64,000 bases of DNA from Campylobacter concisus (lineage in GTDB: Bacteria > Campylobacterota > Campylobacteria > Campylobacterales > Campylobacteraceae), in contig NZ_CP049239.1 in the NCBI RefSeq assembly GCF_015679985.1, positions 434,001-498,000 on the forward strand. Reading direction: 5' to 3'. How positions within the stretch are numbered: the first letter of the stretch is position 1; each line of letters starts with the position of its first letter. A program made the translations under genes and the position numbers. The notes beneath the pieces are model-generated. The model saw nothing but the letters and a program-made list of their open reading frames with translations, searched no databases and was not told the DNA's origin. This document shows, in pieces, positions 27,614 through 37,157 of this stretch.

Positions 27614-27656
27614 TATGAACTCTTTAAATAAATTTATAAAATTAATGAGGTGGGTG

Positions 27657-29459
27657 ATGGCGAAGAAATTTATCGATGTTATGGATACGACCTTTAGAGA
27701 CGGCTTTCAGTCAGTTTATGGCGCTAGAGTGCTTATGAACGACTTTTTGCCCGCGCTTGAAGCGGCCAAAGAGGCTGGCATAGAGCATTTTGAATTTGGC
27801 GGAGGAGCGAGATTTCAAAGCCTTTATTTTTACCTAAATGAAGACGCTTTTGCGATGATGGATAAATTTAGAAGCATCGTAGGACCAAAAGCAAACCTTC
27901 AAACCCTAAGCAGGGGCGTAAATACCGTCACACTTGATACTGGTAGCCGCGAACTTATCGACCTTCACGCAAAACTTTTCAAAAAACATGGAACCACCAC
28001 CATTAGAAATTTTGACGCACTAAATGACGTTGAAAATTTAAAATATTCAGGCGAGAGGATCGCTCATCACGGACTAAAACACGAAGTCGTCGTTACTATG
28101 ATGGACTTGCCAAGTGGCTGTGTGGGAGCTCATGATGTTAAATTTTATGAGAAAATTTTAAGAGAAATTTTAGATGCAAATATCCATTATCACAGCGTTT
28201 GCTTCAAAGATGCAAGTGGCACGAGCAGCCCACAAAAGGTCTATGAAACCATAAAAATGGCTAGAAAGCTACTTCCAGAAAAAACTCATATTAGACTTCA
28301 CACTCATGAAACAGCAGGCGTAAGTGTGGCTTGCTATCTTGCAGCGCTTGAGGCTGGTGTCGATGGCATAGATCTAGCCGCAAGCCCAGTAAGTGGTGGT
28401 ACAAGTCAGCCAGATATCCTAACCATGCTTCACGCAGTAAAAGGCAAAAACTACGATCTTGGCGGACTTGACGTGGAGAAAATTTTAAAATATGAAAGCG
28501 TTTTGAATGATTGTTTAAAAGAGTATTTCTTACCGCCTGAAGCCGTGCAAGTAAGCCCTCTAATACCATTTTCACCGATGCCTGGTGGCGCACTCACTGC
28601 AAATACCCAGATGATGAGAGATAATAACATCTTAGATAAATTTCCAGAGGTCATCCTTGCGATGCGCGAGGTGGTGCAAAAAGGTGGATACGGTACTTCA
28701 GTAACGCCGGTTAGTCAGTTTTATTTTCAGCAAGCATTTAATAATGTAATGTTTGGTAAGTGGAAAAAGATCGCTGAGGGATACGGCAAAATGGTGCTTG
28801 GCTACTTTGGCAAGACTCCGGTCACACCTGATAAAGAGATCATTAAGCTTGCAAGCGAGCAACTAGGGCTAAAACCAACTACAAAACACGCAGTTGATAT
28901 AGCTGATAAAGATGAGAGCAAGTCACTTGCCCACGTAAAAGAAATTCTAAAGCAAAACAATATAAAAACTACCGAAGAAAATATATTTATAGCAGCTGCT
29001 TGTAAAGAAAAAGGCATCGCATTCTTAAAAGGTGAAGCTAAAGTAAATGTAAGAAAAATCGATCCAAATGCTAAGGCAAATGAATGCAGACAAACTCAAA
29101 GCGGCAGATATAGCGTCGTCGTAAATGGTAGCCGCTACAATGTCGAAGTAAGCGAAGGCTTTAACGATAGCATCCAAGTAAAATCAATCACCGAAGTTGA
29201 AGGCAAGAGCGTAAAAAATGCCAAAAGTGCAGCAGCAGGTGCAACTGAAAATGATATCGTTGCAAGCTTGCCGGGCGCTGTGCATAAAATTTTGGTAAGC
29301 GCAGGAGACCATGTCAAAAAAGGGCAAGCTGTAGTCGTGCTTGAAGCAATGAAGATGGAGATAGAGGTCAAAGCCCCAAAAGATGGTGTGATAGGCTCTA
29401 TCGAGGTTAGCAAAGGTCAAAGCGTCGCGAACAATCAAGTAGTGGCTAAATTTAAATAA
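27657..29459 (+). CDS. pycB: Pyruvate carboxylase subunit B / oxaloacetate decarboxylase alpha-type biotin protein
   Basis: 600 aa. The N-terminal carboxyltransferase TIM barrel begins at DTTFRDGFQ (10-18) and has HTHETAG. The C-terminal biotinyl domain carries EAMKME with the biotinylated Lys566. It transfers carboxyl groups between biotin and pyruvate/oxaloacetate. Placement beside pckA, as in C. jejuni, favours anaplerotic pyruvate carboxylase subunit B, whose partner PycA is encoded elsewhere; no oadB or oadG is seen. I start at the ATG at 27657 after TGAGGTGG; an upstream ATG at 27615 lies in the hairpin region. Confidence 0.85.
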   Translation: MAKKFIDVMDTTFRDGFQSVYGARVLMNDFLPALEAAKEAGIEHFEFGGGARFQSLYFYLNEDAFAMMDKFRSIVGPKANLQTLSRGVNTVTLDTGSRELIDLHAKLFKKHGTTTIRNFDALNDVENLKYSGERIAHHGLKHEVVVTMMDLPSGCVGAHDVKFYEKILREILDANIHYHSVCFKDASGTSSPQKVYETIKMARKLLPEKTHIRLHTHETAGVSVACYLAALEAGVDGIDLAASPVSGGTSQPDILTMLHAVKGKNYDLGGLDVEKILKYESVLNDCLKEYFLPPEAVQVSPLIPFSPMPGGALTANTQMMRDNNILDKFPEVILAMREVVQKGGYGTSVTPVSQFYFQQAFNNVMFGKWKKIAEGYGKMVLGYFGKTPVTPDKEIIKLASEQLGLKPTTKHAVDIADKDESKSLAHVKEILKQNNIKTTEENIFIAAACKEKGIAFLKGEAKVNVRKIDPNAKANECRQTQSGRYSVVVNGSRYNVEVSEGFNDSIQVKSITEVEGKSVKNAKSAAAGATENDIVASLPGAVHKILVSAGDHVKKGQAVVVLEAMKMEIEVKAPKDGVIGSIEVSKGQSVANNQVVAKFK

Positions 29460-29472
29460 ATTTGCCACTTTT
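29441..29472 (+). terminator. Hairpin overlapping the pycB stop codon
   Basis: AGTGGC (29441-29446) pairs with GCCACT (29464-29469), and the interior TAAATTTA/TAAATTT can extend the stem with one bulge. TTTT follows. It would end or reduce readthrough from pycB into pckA. Confidence 0.45.
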
Positions 29473-29563
29473 AAAAAGATAGTGTTAAGCGAAATTTGAT
29501 TAACATTTTGATGACTTTTAGGTCAGAATTTATAAAGAAACGAAAATTTTAAAAGGAAATAAC

Positions 29564-31141
29564 ATGATAAATAAACTAGACGAATTAGGTCTAAAAGAGA
29601 TCAAAAAGATAAATTACAATCTAAACTACGACGAGCTTTTTGAGCTTGAAAAGGCAAACAACGAGGGTAGGGTTTCAAGCAACGGCACATTTATGGTTGA
29701 TACGGGAATTTTTACTGGAAGAAGCCCAAAAGATAAGTATTTCGTCAAGCAAGATCCAAGCCAAAAATACATCGCTTGGGGTAAGATAAATCAGCCTATC
29801 ACAAAAGAGCTTTTTGATAAGCTTCTTAAAAAAGCAAAAGAGCAGCTAAGTGGCAAAGAAATTTTCATCCAAGACGCATTTTGTGGAGCTAGCAAAAAGA
29901 GCCAAAAATCAGTTCGTTTTGTTACCGAAGTAGCGTGGCAAGCACATTTTGTAAAAAATATGTTTATCCGCCCAAGTGAGGCAGAGCTAGCTAAATTTGA
30001 GCCTGATTTTGTAGTATATAACGCTTGTAAGACAAAAAATGAGGACTACAAGGCTGATGGACTACATTCAGAGGTCTTTGTTATATTTAACGTTGAGGAA
30101 AATGTCGCAGTGATCGGCGGCACATGGTACGGCGGCGAGATGAAAAAGGGTATTTTTTCTATGATGAACTACTGGTTGCCACTTGAGGGCAAGCTAAGTA
30201 TGCACTGCTCTGCAAATGTAGGCGAGAAAGGCGATACAGCGCTATTTTTTGGTCTATCTGGCACTGGCAAAACGACACTTTCAACTGATCCAAAACGCAA
30301 GCTAATAGGCGATGACGAGCACGGCTGGGATGATGATGGCGTATTTAACTTTGAGGGTGGTTGCTACGCAAAATGTATAAACCTTGATCCAAGTAGCGAG
30401 CCAGAAATTTATGCAGCGATCAGGCGTGATGCGCTACTTGAAAATGTCGTGGCTGACGAAAATGGCGTGGTTGATTACAAAGATGGCTCAAAGACTGAAA
30501 ATACACGCGTGAGCTATCCGATCTATCACATCGACAACTACGAACCAAGCTCAAGTGCTGGCCATCCAAAAAATATCATCTTTTTAAGTGCTGACGCTTT
30601 TGGCGTGCTTCCTCCAGTTGCGAAGCTTACAAAAGAGCAGGCGATGTATTATTTCTTAAGTGGCTATACAGCAAAAGTTGCTGGCACAGAGCGCGGTATT
30701 ACTGAGCCAGTCGCTACTTTTAGCGCTTGCTTTGGCGAGCCATTTATGCCACTTCACCCAACTGTTTATGCAAAACTACTAGGCGAGAAGATCGATAAAC
30801 ACGGTGTTAATGTCTATCTTGTAAATACAGGCTGGAGTGGCGGTGCTTACGGTGTTGGTAAGCGCATGAGCATAAAAGCAACTCGTGCTTGCATAAATGC
30901 GATCCTTGATGGCAGCATCACAAAATGCGAATTTGAAAATTTTGATAAATTTAACTTCGCTATCCCAAAAGAGCTTGATGGCGTCGAGACAAAACTACTA
31001 AATCCTATAAACACATGGACGCATCCGACTGAGTATAACGCTTCACGCGATAAGCTTGCTAAAATGTTTGTTGAAAATTTCAAACGTTACGAAGATGTAA
31101 AAGAGGGTGTTGAGTACGCTAAAGCTGGACCAAAAGCTTAA
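29564..31141 (+). CDS. pckA: Phosphoenolpyruvate carboxykinase (ATP)
   Basis: 525 aa ATP-dependent enzyme that converts oxaloacetate to PEP, the entry to gluconeogenesis in bacteria that grow on organic and amino acids. [11 protein letters not shown] is the kinase-1a loop, GDDEHGWDD the kinase-2/metal motif and TGRSPKDK the substrate loop. AAGGAAA precedes the ATG. The pycB-pckA pair would together balance pyruvate, oxaloacetate and PEP. A strong terminator follows. Confidence 0.96.
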   Translation: MINKLDELGLKEIKKINYNLNYDELFELEKANNEGRVSSNGTFMVDTGIFTGRSPKDKYFVKQDPSQKYIAWGKINQPITKELFDKLLKKAKEQLSGKEIFIQDAFCGASKKSQKSVRFVTEVAWQAHFVKNMFIRPSEAELAKFEPDFVVYNACKTKNEDYKADGLHSEVFVIFNVEENVAVIGGTWYGGEMKKGIFSMMNYWLPLEGKLSMHCSANVGEKGDTALFFGLSGTGKTTLSTDPKRKLIGDDEHGWDDDGVFNFEGGCYAKCINLDPSSEPEIYAAIRRDALLENVVADENGVVDYKDGSKTENTRVSYPIYHIDNYEPSSSAGHPKNIIFLSADAFGVLPPVAKLTKEQAMYYFLSGYTAKVAGTERGITEPVATFSACFGEPFMPLHPTVYAKLLGEKIDKHGVNVYLVNTGWSGGAYGVGKRMSIKATRACINAILDGSITKCEFENFDKFNFAIPKELDGVETKLLNPINTWTHPTEYNASRDKLAKMFVENFKRYEDVKEGVEYAKAGPKA

Positions 31142-31147
31142 TTTATA

Positions 31148-31182
31148 TAGCCTTGCAAAAAAGTTTGCAAGGCTAGTTTTTT
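31148..31182 (+). terminator. Intrinsic terminator of pckA
   Basis: A perfect 12-bp stem, TAGCCTTGCAAA (31148-31159) with TTTGCAAGGCTA (31164-31175), has a 4-nt loop and is followed by GTTTTTT. Confidence 0.88.
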
Positions 31183-31442
31183 AGTTGATATTTTTGATAT
31201 GACTAAATTTAAAGTATCTCTCTTCTAAATTCCAATCTCAAGTGTTACATTTGTAAATTTATTCTAGTAGGTAACAAAATATTAGATATTGCCAAATATA
31301 TAAGTTACTAATAAAATTTTCCTATTACACTTAGTCTCTAGTTTTCTTTTTGTGCTTGAACCAGTTATCAAATATTGTTTATTGTGTTGTTTTCTAAAAA
31401 TTTTTATAGGTTTGAGGAGGAGATAGATCGCATAAATTTAGA
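31183..31442. other. Gene-free AT-rich stretch between two convergent terminators
   Basis: About 260 nt between the pckA and symporter terminators. I see no open frame with a start and ribosome site, no tRNA and no convincing RNA fold. GAGGAGGAGAT near 31414 resembles a very strong ribosome site, but no start codon follows it before an in-frame stop. Confidence 0.6.
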
Positions 31443-31472
31443 ATAAAAAAATAAGGGCAAAGTTGCCCTTAT
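31443..31472 (-). terminator. Intrinsic terminator of the DAACS symporter gene
   Basis: On the minus strand, ATAAGGGC/GCCCTTAT (31451-31458 with 31465-31472) is followed by TTTTTTT. It sits 15 nt past the stop at 31488. Confidence 0.87.
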
Positions 31473-31487
31473 AGTTATAAAGTTATA

Positions 31488-32843
31488 TTATGAGTGAAAG
31501 TGAAATTCCTCTGGATGATCTAGTGCGTATCTAAATTTATCCATATCGACTTTTTTATCCCAGATAGAAACTATCATGCAACCAACAGCGTTACCGCAGA
31601 GATTACCAACTGCACGCATCTCTGACATAAATTTATCGACGCCAAGTAGCACAGCTACGGTGACTACTGGTATGCCAGTGCTAGGAAGTGCGCTTAGTGT
31701 TCCAGCAAGGACAACAAAGCCTGATCCTGTCACGCCAACAGCGCCTTTACTTGTGATCATTAGTACGATTAGTATGCTTATTAGATGCTCAAAGCTTAGT
31801 GGGATGTTAAATGCTTGAGCTAGGAAAATAACACTTAGACTTAGATAGATGTTGGTGCAGTCGAGGTTAAATGAGTAGCCAGTTGGGATGATAAGTCCAA
31901 CAGCGCCTCTATTTATACCAGCTGATTCTAGCTTTTGCATAAGCGGCGCAAGAGCTGTTTCGCTCGAGCTTGTTGCAAAGACTACCAATACCTCTTTTGA
32001 AATAAAACGCATAAATTTAAAGACATTGATTTTTGCAAAATAGCAAATAATGCCAAGCACGACAAAGATAAAAAAGCAGCTTGCAAGTGCCATAACAATC
32101 AAAAGTTCCATCATACCAAGAAGCGTTCCGATACCAAATTTGCCGATCAGATAAGCCATAGCCGAAAATGCAGCCACTGGACTAAAGAGCATAAGCCAAC
32201 TAAGAAGTTTTAAGACATAGTGCTGAATAAATTCAAGTGGCTTTAGGCAAGCTTGTTTTTTATCATGTGCTAGCAGCGAAAGCACGATAGCAACGATAAT
32301 AGCCATGAAAAGTACTTGAAGAGTATTTGATTTTATAAATGGATCAAGTATATGCACGTATGGGAAAATGTCATCTACTGGCACAGCACCTCTTAAAAGA
32401 TGAAGCGTATGTGCTACAAATCCGCTATTTGCGTCCATATTTGCAGCTTGAGATGTAAATTTAGCTACGCTTGAGGCATCAAGCTGAGTGTAGTCAAGAT
32501 TCATACCATGTCCTGGACGAAGTGTCTCGCCAAAGATGATGCCAACAGCAAGTGCAAGTGTGCTAACTATCTCAAAATAGATAAATGCCTTTAATCCAAT
32601 AGAACCTAGGTCTTTTAAACTCTCAAGCCCAACGATACCTGAAACGATCGTTAAAAAGATAATAGGGCCGATTAAAATTTTAAGTGCTTTTATAAAATAA
32701 TCAATACCTGGCTTGCTTGCTATACCAAGCTCAGGCGCGACCATGCCAACGACAACACCACCAACAATACCGATCACAACCCAAAAGGCAAGATTGGTAA
32801 ATAATCTTACAGCAAGATTTCCTTGCTTTTTAGTATTATTCAT
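31488..32843 (-). CDS. Dicarboxylate/amino acid:cation symporter (DAACS family)
   Basis: 451 aa with about eight helices plus re-entrant loops. Family motifs are present: the serine-rich SSSETALAPL (HP1) and PTGYSFNLDCTNIYLSLS, where most relatives have NLDGT, so a Cys replaces Gly here. VTGSGFVVLAGTLSALP is the HP2 region. Members import glutamate, aspartate or C4-dicarboxylates with Na+ or H+; which one is not decidable here. It lies 11 nt after the cyclophilin gene on the same strand and ends in a strong terminator. Confidence 0.92.
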   Translation of the reverse strand: MNNTKKQGNLAVRLFTNLAFWVVIGIVGGVVVGMVAPELGIASKPGIDYFIKALKILIGPIIFLTIVSGIVGLESLKDLGSIGLKAFIYFEIVSTLALAVGIIFGETLRPGHGMNLDYTQLDASSVAKFTSQAANMDANSGFVAHTLHLLRGAVPVDDIFPYVHILDPFIKSNTLQVLFMAIIVAIVLSLLAHDKKQACLKPLEFIQHYVLKLLSWLMLFSPVAAFSAMAYLIGKFGIGTLLGMMELLIVMALASCFFIFVVLGIICYFAKINVFKFMRFISKEVLVVFATSSSETALAPLMQKLESAGINRGAVGLIIPTGYSFNLDCTNIYLSLSVIFLAQAFNIPLSFEHLISILIVLMITSKGAVGVTGSGFVVLAGTLSALPSTGIPVVTVAVLLGVDKFMSEMRAVGNLCGNAVGCMIVSIWDKKVDMDKFRYALDHPEEFHFHS

Positions 32844-32854
32844 AAATTTCCCCT

Positions 32855-33349
32855 TTATAGGCTTTCTCTGATCTTAGCAGAGATGATCTTATCGCCTTGT
32901 CTTATAGCGTCAAGCACCTTTAGGCTCTCTTCATCAACGCATTTTCCAAAGACTGTATGCACGCCATCAAGATGAGGTTGCTTGCTATGACAGATGAAAA
33001 ACTGCGATCCGCCAGTATCGCGTCCTGCATGAGCCATGCTAAGGCTACCGCGCTCATGTTTTACCTTTTGGTTGCCACATTCACATTTTATTCTCCAGCC
33101 AGGACCGCCCGTGCCCGTGCCATTTGGGCAGCCACCTTGGATGACAAAATTTGGTATAACTCTGTGAAAATTTAGACCATTATAAAAGCCTGATTTTATC
33201 AAATGGATAAAATTTGCGACAGCTTGTGGAGCTTCTTCGGCAAAAAGTTCAAGTCTGATCTCGCCTTTGTCTGTCTCTAAAACTGCAAATTTATCTTTTT
33301 TAAGCTCATCTAAATTTATATCATAAACTTTTAATTCATCAAAACGCAT
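32855..33349 (-). CDS. ppiB: Peptidyl-prolyl cis-trans isomerase, cyclophilin type
   Basis: 164 aa single-domain cyclophilin with no signal peptide, so cytoplasmic. [13 protein letters not shown] holds the catalytic Arg and Phe, [22 protein letters not shown] the remaining active-site residues (Gln-Phe-Phe and His). It speeds proline isomerisation in folding proteins. It is 11 nt after the yebC stop, in a minus-strand set with the DAACS symporter. Confidence 0.94.
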   Translation of the reverse strand: MRFDELKVYDINLDELKKDKFAVLETDKGEIRLELFAEEAPQAVANFIHLIKSGFYNGLNFHRVIPNFVIQGGCPNGTGTGGPGWRIKCECGNQKVKHERGSLSMAHAGRDTGGSQFFICHSKQPHLDGVHTVFGKCVDEESLKVLDAIRQGDKIISAKIRESL

Positions 33350-33360
33350 GTATTTCCTTT

Positions 33361-34068
33361 TTATTCGATATTTGTATAAACTGCTTGAACGTCATCATCG
33401 TCTTCTAGCTTATCAAGGAGCCTTTCAACCTCAAGCATTTGCTCTTCGCTTAGATTTACGGTTTGATTTGGCAAGTACTGAAGTGAGGCTTTTTTAACTA
33501 CTAAATTTAACTTCTCTATACCCTCGTGAAGTGTACCAAAATTTGCATAGTCGCCATAAACATATAGCGTCTCATCGTCAGCTTCGATATCGCTTAGACC
33601 ATAGTCTATCAGCTCAAGCTCGATCTCTTCGATGTCTGCGCTTGGTTTTTCAAGCTCAAAAACACTCTTTCTTGTAAACATAAAGCTAAGGCTGCCACTT
33701 GGCAAAATTTCTCCGCCATTTTTGCTAAATATCGCTTTAACATTGGCAACCGTTCTTGTTGGGTTGTCAGTAGCGCACTCAACGATGATCTGCACGCCGT
33801 GAGCTGCTTTGCCGTCATAAAAAATAGTCTTGATATCGGCGCTATCTTTGCCATTTGCTCTTTTTATAGCTGCATCGATGTTATCTTTTGGCATATTTTC
33901 AGCTTTTGCCGCTGCGATAGCTGCACGAAGTTTAGGGTTCATATCTGGATCACAACCACCATCTTTTGCGGCTACTGTTATAGCTTTTGCAAGTTTTGGA
34001 AATACCTTGCTCATCTTATCCCATCTAGCTTCTTTTGCGGCCCTTCGGTACTCAAATGCTCGTCCCAT
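33361..34068 (-). CDS. YebC/PmpR-family protein
   Basis: 235 aa, the full family length. It begins [21 protein letters not shown], where the family usually has MAGHSKWxxIxxRK, typical of the epsilon-type variant. [21 protein letters not shown] and the [14 protein letters not shown] segment are the family blocks. Members were first described as transcription regulators, and recent work ties some to relief of ribosome stalling; which applies here is unknown. GGATATTT lies before the ATG. Confidence 0.9.
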   Translation of the reverse strand: MGRAFEYRRAAKEARWDKMSKVFPKLAKAITVAAKDGGCDPDMNPKLRAAIAAAKAENMPKDNIDAAIKRANGKDSADIKTIFYDGKAAHGVQIIVECATDNPTRTVANVKAIFSKNGGEILPSGSLSFMFTRKSVFELEKPSADIEEIELELIDYGLSDIEADDETLYVYGDYANFGTLHEGIEKLNLVVKKASLQYLPNQTVNLSEEQMLEVERLLDKLEDDDDVQAVYTNIE

Positions 34069-34207
34069 AAATATCCTTAAATAAATTTTTTACGGATTAT
34101 AACTAAAAAAATTTTATACTTTTTTAAAACATTTTTAGTTTGCCTATTGGGGATTATTTATTTGTAAATCGCAGGTCGATATTTGGTAAAAATTTAAGCT
34201 AGAGTTT

Positions 34208-34213
34208 TATAAT
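34208..34213 (+). promoter_or_regulatory. Candidate -10 box placing the GNAT start at the 5' end of its mRNA
   Basis: TATAAT at 34208-34213 overlaps the first possible ATG (34212) and lies 7 nt before the second ATG at 34221. If used, transcription would begin at or next to that second ATG, giving a leaderless message. There is no ribosome site before either ATG. Confidence 0.35.
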
Positions 34214-34220
34214 GACGCAC

Positions 34221-34775
34221 ATGATACAAAATGCTCAAAGACAAGATGCAAAAAGCTGCATAAAGCTACTAAATCTAGCAATGGAGGATATCGCCTACAA
34301 GCTAAGTGGCTATGACGATCCTATTAAAAGTGATGAAATTTTAGAAATTTTTTTCAAAAGTGAGACAAATAGACTTAGCTATAAAAATGTCTTTGTTTAT
34401 AAACATAACGAGGAAATTATCGCTGCGATGTGTGCTTACTTTGGTGGAGACGCGGAGCAGCTTGATAGAGAAATTTCACAACATTTAAAGGCTCTTGGTA
34501 AAGACGCTCAAGTAGAAAAAGAGTGTTTTGATGATGAGTTTTATATAGATAGTATCGCTGTTGATGAAAATTTTAGAGGCCAAGGGCTTGCAAAAGAGCT
34601 CATAAGGCATTCATTTGTCAAGGCAAAAGAGCTAGGGCATAAAAAGGTTTCATTAATAGTAGATACAAATAAGCCAAAAGTTCGTAAATTTTACGAGAGT
34701 TTGGGTTTTAAATTTAATGTCAAGAAAATTGTAAATTTACATGAATACGACCATATGATAAAGGAGATAATATGA
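34221..34775 (+). CDS. GNAT-family N-acetyltransferase
   Basis: 184 aa from the ATG at 34221; MIQNAQRQDA is a typical GNAT opening, while an ATG three codons upstream is also open. The acetyl-CoA loop is IAVDENFRGQGLAKELI, followed by KKVSLIVDTNKPKVRKFYESLGFK. The acceptor substrate is unknown. The end overlaps the copP-like gene by 4 nt, so it may be cotranscribed with the copper genes, though nothing in it suggests a copper role. Confidence 0.85.
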   Translation: MIQNAQRQDAKSCIKLLNLAMEDIAYKLSGYDDPIKSDEILEIFFKSETNRLSYKNVFVYKHNEEIIAAMCAYFGGDAEQLDREISQHLKALGKDAQVEKECFDDEFYIDSIAVDENFRGQGLAKELIRHSFVKAKELGHKKVSLIVDTNKPKVRKFYESLGFKFNVKKIVNLHEYDHMIKEII

Positions 34776-34975
34776 AAACATTTGAAGCAAACAATATCCA
34801 CTGCCAAAATTGTGCAAATACGATAAAAAACGCACTTGAAGATGACTTTGGCAAGATAGAAGTTGATCTTAGTAAAGAGCCAAGACAAGTTAGTCTTGAT
34901 ATAAAAGATAGCGATGTTGAGAAATTTAAGTCTGAAATGGCTGATTTGGGATTTGATATAATAAAAGAGCTCTGA
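34772..34975 (+). CDS. CopP-like heavy-metal-associated (HMA) metallochaperone
   Basis: 67 aa, a single ferredoxin-like HMA domain. The metal motif is IHCQNC with Cys12 and Cys15, in place of the usual MxCxxC with Met. It is expected to bind Cu(I) in the cytoplasm and pass it to CopA, whose gene begins one base after this stop, as in the H. pylori copA-copP pair but with the order reversed. AAGGAG precedes the ATG, which overlaps the GNAT stop. Confidence 0.88.
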   Translation: MKTFEANNIHCQNCANTIKNALEDDFGKIEVDLSKEPRQVSLDIKDSDVEKFKSEMADLGFDIIKEL

Positions 34976-34976
34976 T

Positions 34977-37154
34977 ATGTCTTTAAAAGTCAAGCTAAAT
35001 ATAGCGGGAATGAGCTGCGTAAACTGCTCAAATGCTATCGAAAAGGTTTCAAAAAAGATAGATGGAGTACTTGAAGCAAATGTAAATTTTGCAAACGCAA
35101 GCGGCGAGTTTGTCCTAAAAGACGCGAGTGTGCGTGAAATTTTAGAGCAAAAGATAAAGAAGCTTGGCTATTTTGTGGCAACTGATATTGATGAGTTTGA
35201 AGCAAAAAGAAAAGCTCACATTAGAAATATTAGAAATAAATTTATATTTGCATTTATCGCAAGTATCGTAATAATGGCACTTGAGATGTTTGCACCTCAC
35301 AGCATGCTAGTAAATTTAGCTATGCTAGCTTTGGCATTTTTAGTTCTTATTTTTAGTGGCAAAGGCTTTTTTACTCATGCCTACGAAGCGGTAAAAAATA
35401 GAAATTACGATATGAATGTGCTTGTCGCTCTTGGAAGCGGTAGTGCGTTTTTATACTCGCTTTTTGTAGTGCTTTTTGAAAAATTTCTACCAAATGATCT
35501 AAAAAATATCTATGTTTCAGGCGTAGCGATGATAATAGCTTTTGTGCTTCTTGGCAAGTATCTTGAAGAGCGTTCAAAGGCAAAAGCAGGGGATTATCTA
35601 AAGAGACTACTTAAAATTTCTCCAAAAACTGCATTTTTACTTATGCCAGATGGAAGAAGCAAAGAAGTACCAGTAAATGAGCTAAAAATAGGAGATATCG
35701 TCGTTGTAAAGAATGGCTACAATGTTCCATGTGACGGTGTGATAGTCCAAGGCGGAGCTGAAATCGATGCTTCGATGCTAACGGGCGAGAGCCTGCCAGT
35801 TTATAAAGAAGTGGGCGACAATGTATTTGCAGGTACATTAAATACAAATGGCTATATAAGTGTCAAGATGGCAAAAAGCTCGTTTGAAAGCTTGCTATCT
35901 CAAATTTTAAGCTTACTAAATGATGCTAGTACGAAAAAGATGCCAATAGGCAGGCTCGCTGATAAGATAGCAAATATCTTTGTGCCAAGCGTGGTAGCGA
36001 TATCGGTGCTTACGTTTTTGGCTTGGATCATTTTTGATGGAAATTTTGCTTATGCGATCTCTTGTGCGATCTGCGTTTTAATAATCTCATGCCCATGCGC
36101 TCTTGGACTTGCTACGCCAATAGCAATAGTAAGCTCGCTTGCACGTGGTGCAAAAGCTGGAATTTTAGTAAAAAATCCAGAAGTTTTAGAGCTAATAAAA
36201 GATGCTAAATTTGTAGCATTTGACAAAACTGGCACACTTAGTAAAGGGCAAATCAGCGTCAAAAGCTCAAATTTAAGCGAGCAAGATTTAGCTCTTATCG
36301 CTTCTGCTGAAAATTTAAGTGAGCATCTCATCTCAAAAGCTATCGTTAGATATGCAAAACAAAAATGTATAGATTTACAAAAGCTAAATGGCAAATTTCA
36401 AAATGTTGTTGGGCAAGGCATCATCTATGAGGATGAGAATAATCAGATAATAATCGGAAACGAAAAGCTGCTTTTGGCAAATGAAGTGAGTTTAAATCCG
36501 GATGAAAGTAAAGCTATAAAAGGGGCTACAAATGATGGAAGTGGCATCATACTTTGTGCTATAAATAAAAAATTTGTTGGTTTTTTAACGCTTAGTGATG
36601 AGCTAAAAGACGAAGCAAGCGATGTTATAAACGAGCTTAGTAGTCTAAATTTACAAAGTGTGATCCTCTCAGGCGATGACAAGAAAGTAGTTGCAAGTAT
36701 CGCCAAGAAGCTAAATGTAAGCAAATATCACGCAAATATGTTGCCTGAAGATAAATTTAATGAGATAAAAGAGCTTGCAAGCCACGGTGGCGTTATCTTT
36801 GTTGGAGATGGCGTAAATGACTCACCATCACTTAAAGAAGCAAGTGTTGGTATCGCTATGAACTCAGGCTCAGATATAGCAAAAGGTGCTGGAGATATCG
36901 TGCTTGTTAAAAATGATTTGCGTGGCGTGACCGGACTAGTTAGACTAGCAAATGCTACTATGGTAAACATAAAAGAAAATTTATTTTGGGCGTTTATGTA
37001 TAACGCGATTTGTATCCCAGTAGCTGCTGGTGTGCTCTACCCGGTCTTTGGACTACTTTTAAGCCCAGTTTATGGCTCAATGGCGATGTGTATTAGCTCT
37101 GTTACTGTCGTTTTAAACGCACTTAGACTTAGATATTTACGACTTAAGGATTAA
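34977..37154 (+). CDS. copA: Copper-exporting P1B-type ATPase CopA
   Basis: 725 aa. One N-terminal HMA domain has GMSCVNC (Cys14, Cys17). Membrane helices 1-4 follow from residue 85 with the actuator TGESLP. The ion-path CPC is at 372-374, the phosphorylated Asp416 in DKTGTLS, and GDGVNDSP is the hinge. YNAICIPVAAG and MAMCISSVTVVLNALRL carry the family's last two transmembrane segments. It pumps Cu(I) out of the cytoplasm. It is coupled to the HMA chaperone upstream. Confidence 0.95.
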   Translation: MSLKVKLNIAGMSCVNCSNAIEKVSKKIDGVLEANVNFANASGEFVLKDASVREILEQKIKKLGYFVATDIDEFEAKRKAHIRNIRNKFIFAFIASIVIMALEMFAPHSMLVNLAMLALAFLVLIFSGKGFFTHAYEAVKNRNYDMNVLVALGSGSAFLYSLFVVLFEKFLPNDLKNIYVSGVAMIIAFVLLGKYLEERSKAKAGDYLKRLLKISPKTAFLLMPDGRSKEVPVNELKIGDIVVVKNGYNVPCDGVIVQGGAEIDASMLTGESLPVYKEVGDNVFAGTLNTNGYISVKMAKSSFESLLSQILSLLNDASTKKMPIGRLADKIANIFVPSVVAISVLTFLAWIIFDGNFAYAISCAICVLIISCPCALGLATPIAIVSSLARGAKAGILVKNPEVLELIKDAKFVAFDKTGTLSKGQISVKSSNLSEQDLALIASAENLSEHLISKAIVRYAKQKCIDLQKLNGKFQNVVGQGIIYEDENNQIIIGNEKLLLANEVSLNPDESKAIKGATNDGSGIILCAINKKFVGFLTLSDELKDEASDVINELSSLNLQSVILSGDDKKVVASIAKKLNVSKYHANMLPEDKFNEIKELASHGGVIFVGDGVNDSPSLKEASVGIAMNSGSDIAKGAGDIVLVKNDLRGVTGLVRLANATMVNIKENLFWAFMYNAICIPVAAGVLYPVFGLLLSPVYGSMAMCISSVTVVLNALRLRYLRLKD

Positions 37155-37157
37155 AAT

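Noticed and set aside
27615-27656. An upstream ATG for pycB giving 14 more residues.
   Set aside because: It lies at the end of the terminator hairpin and lacks a ribosome site; the ATG at 27657 has TGAGGTGG.
31408-31440. Very strong ribosome-site-like GAGGAGGAGAT.
   Set aside because: No start codon follows at a usable distance and stops come quickly, so no gene is called.
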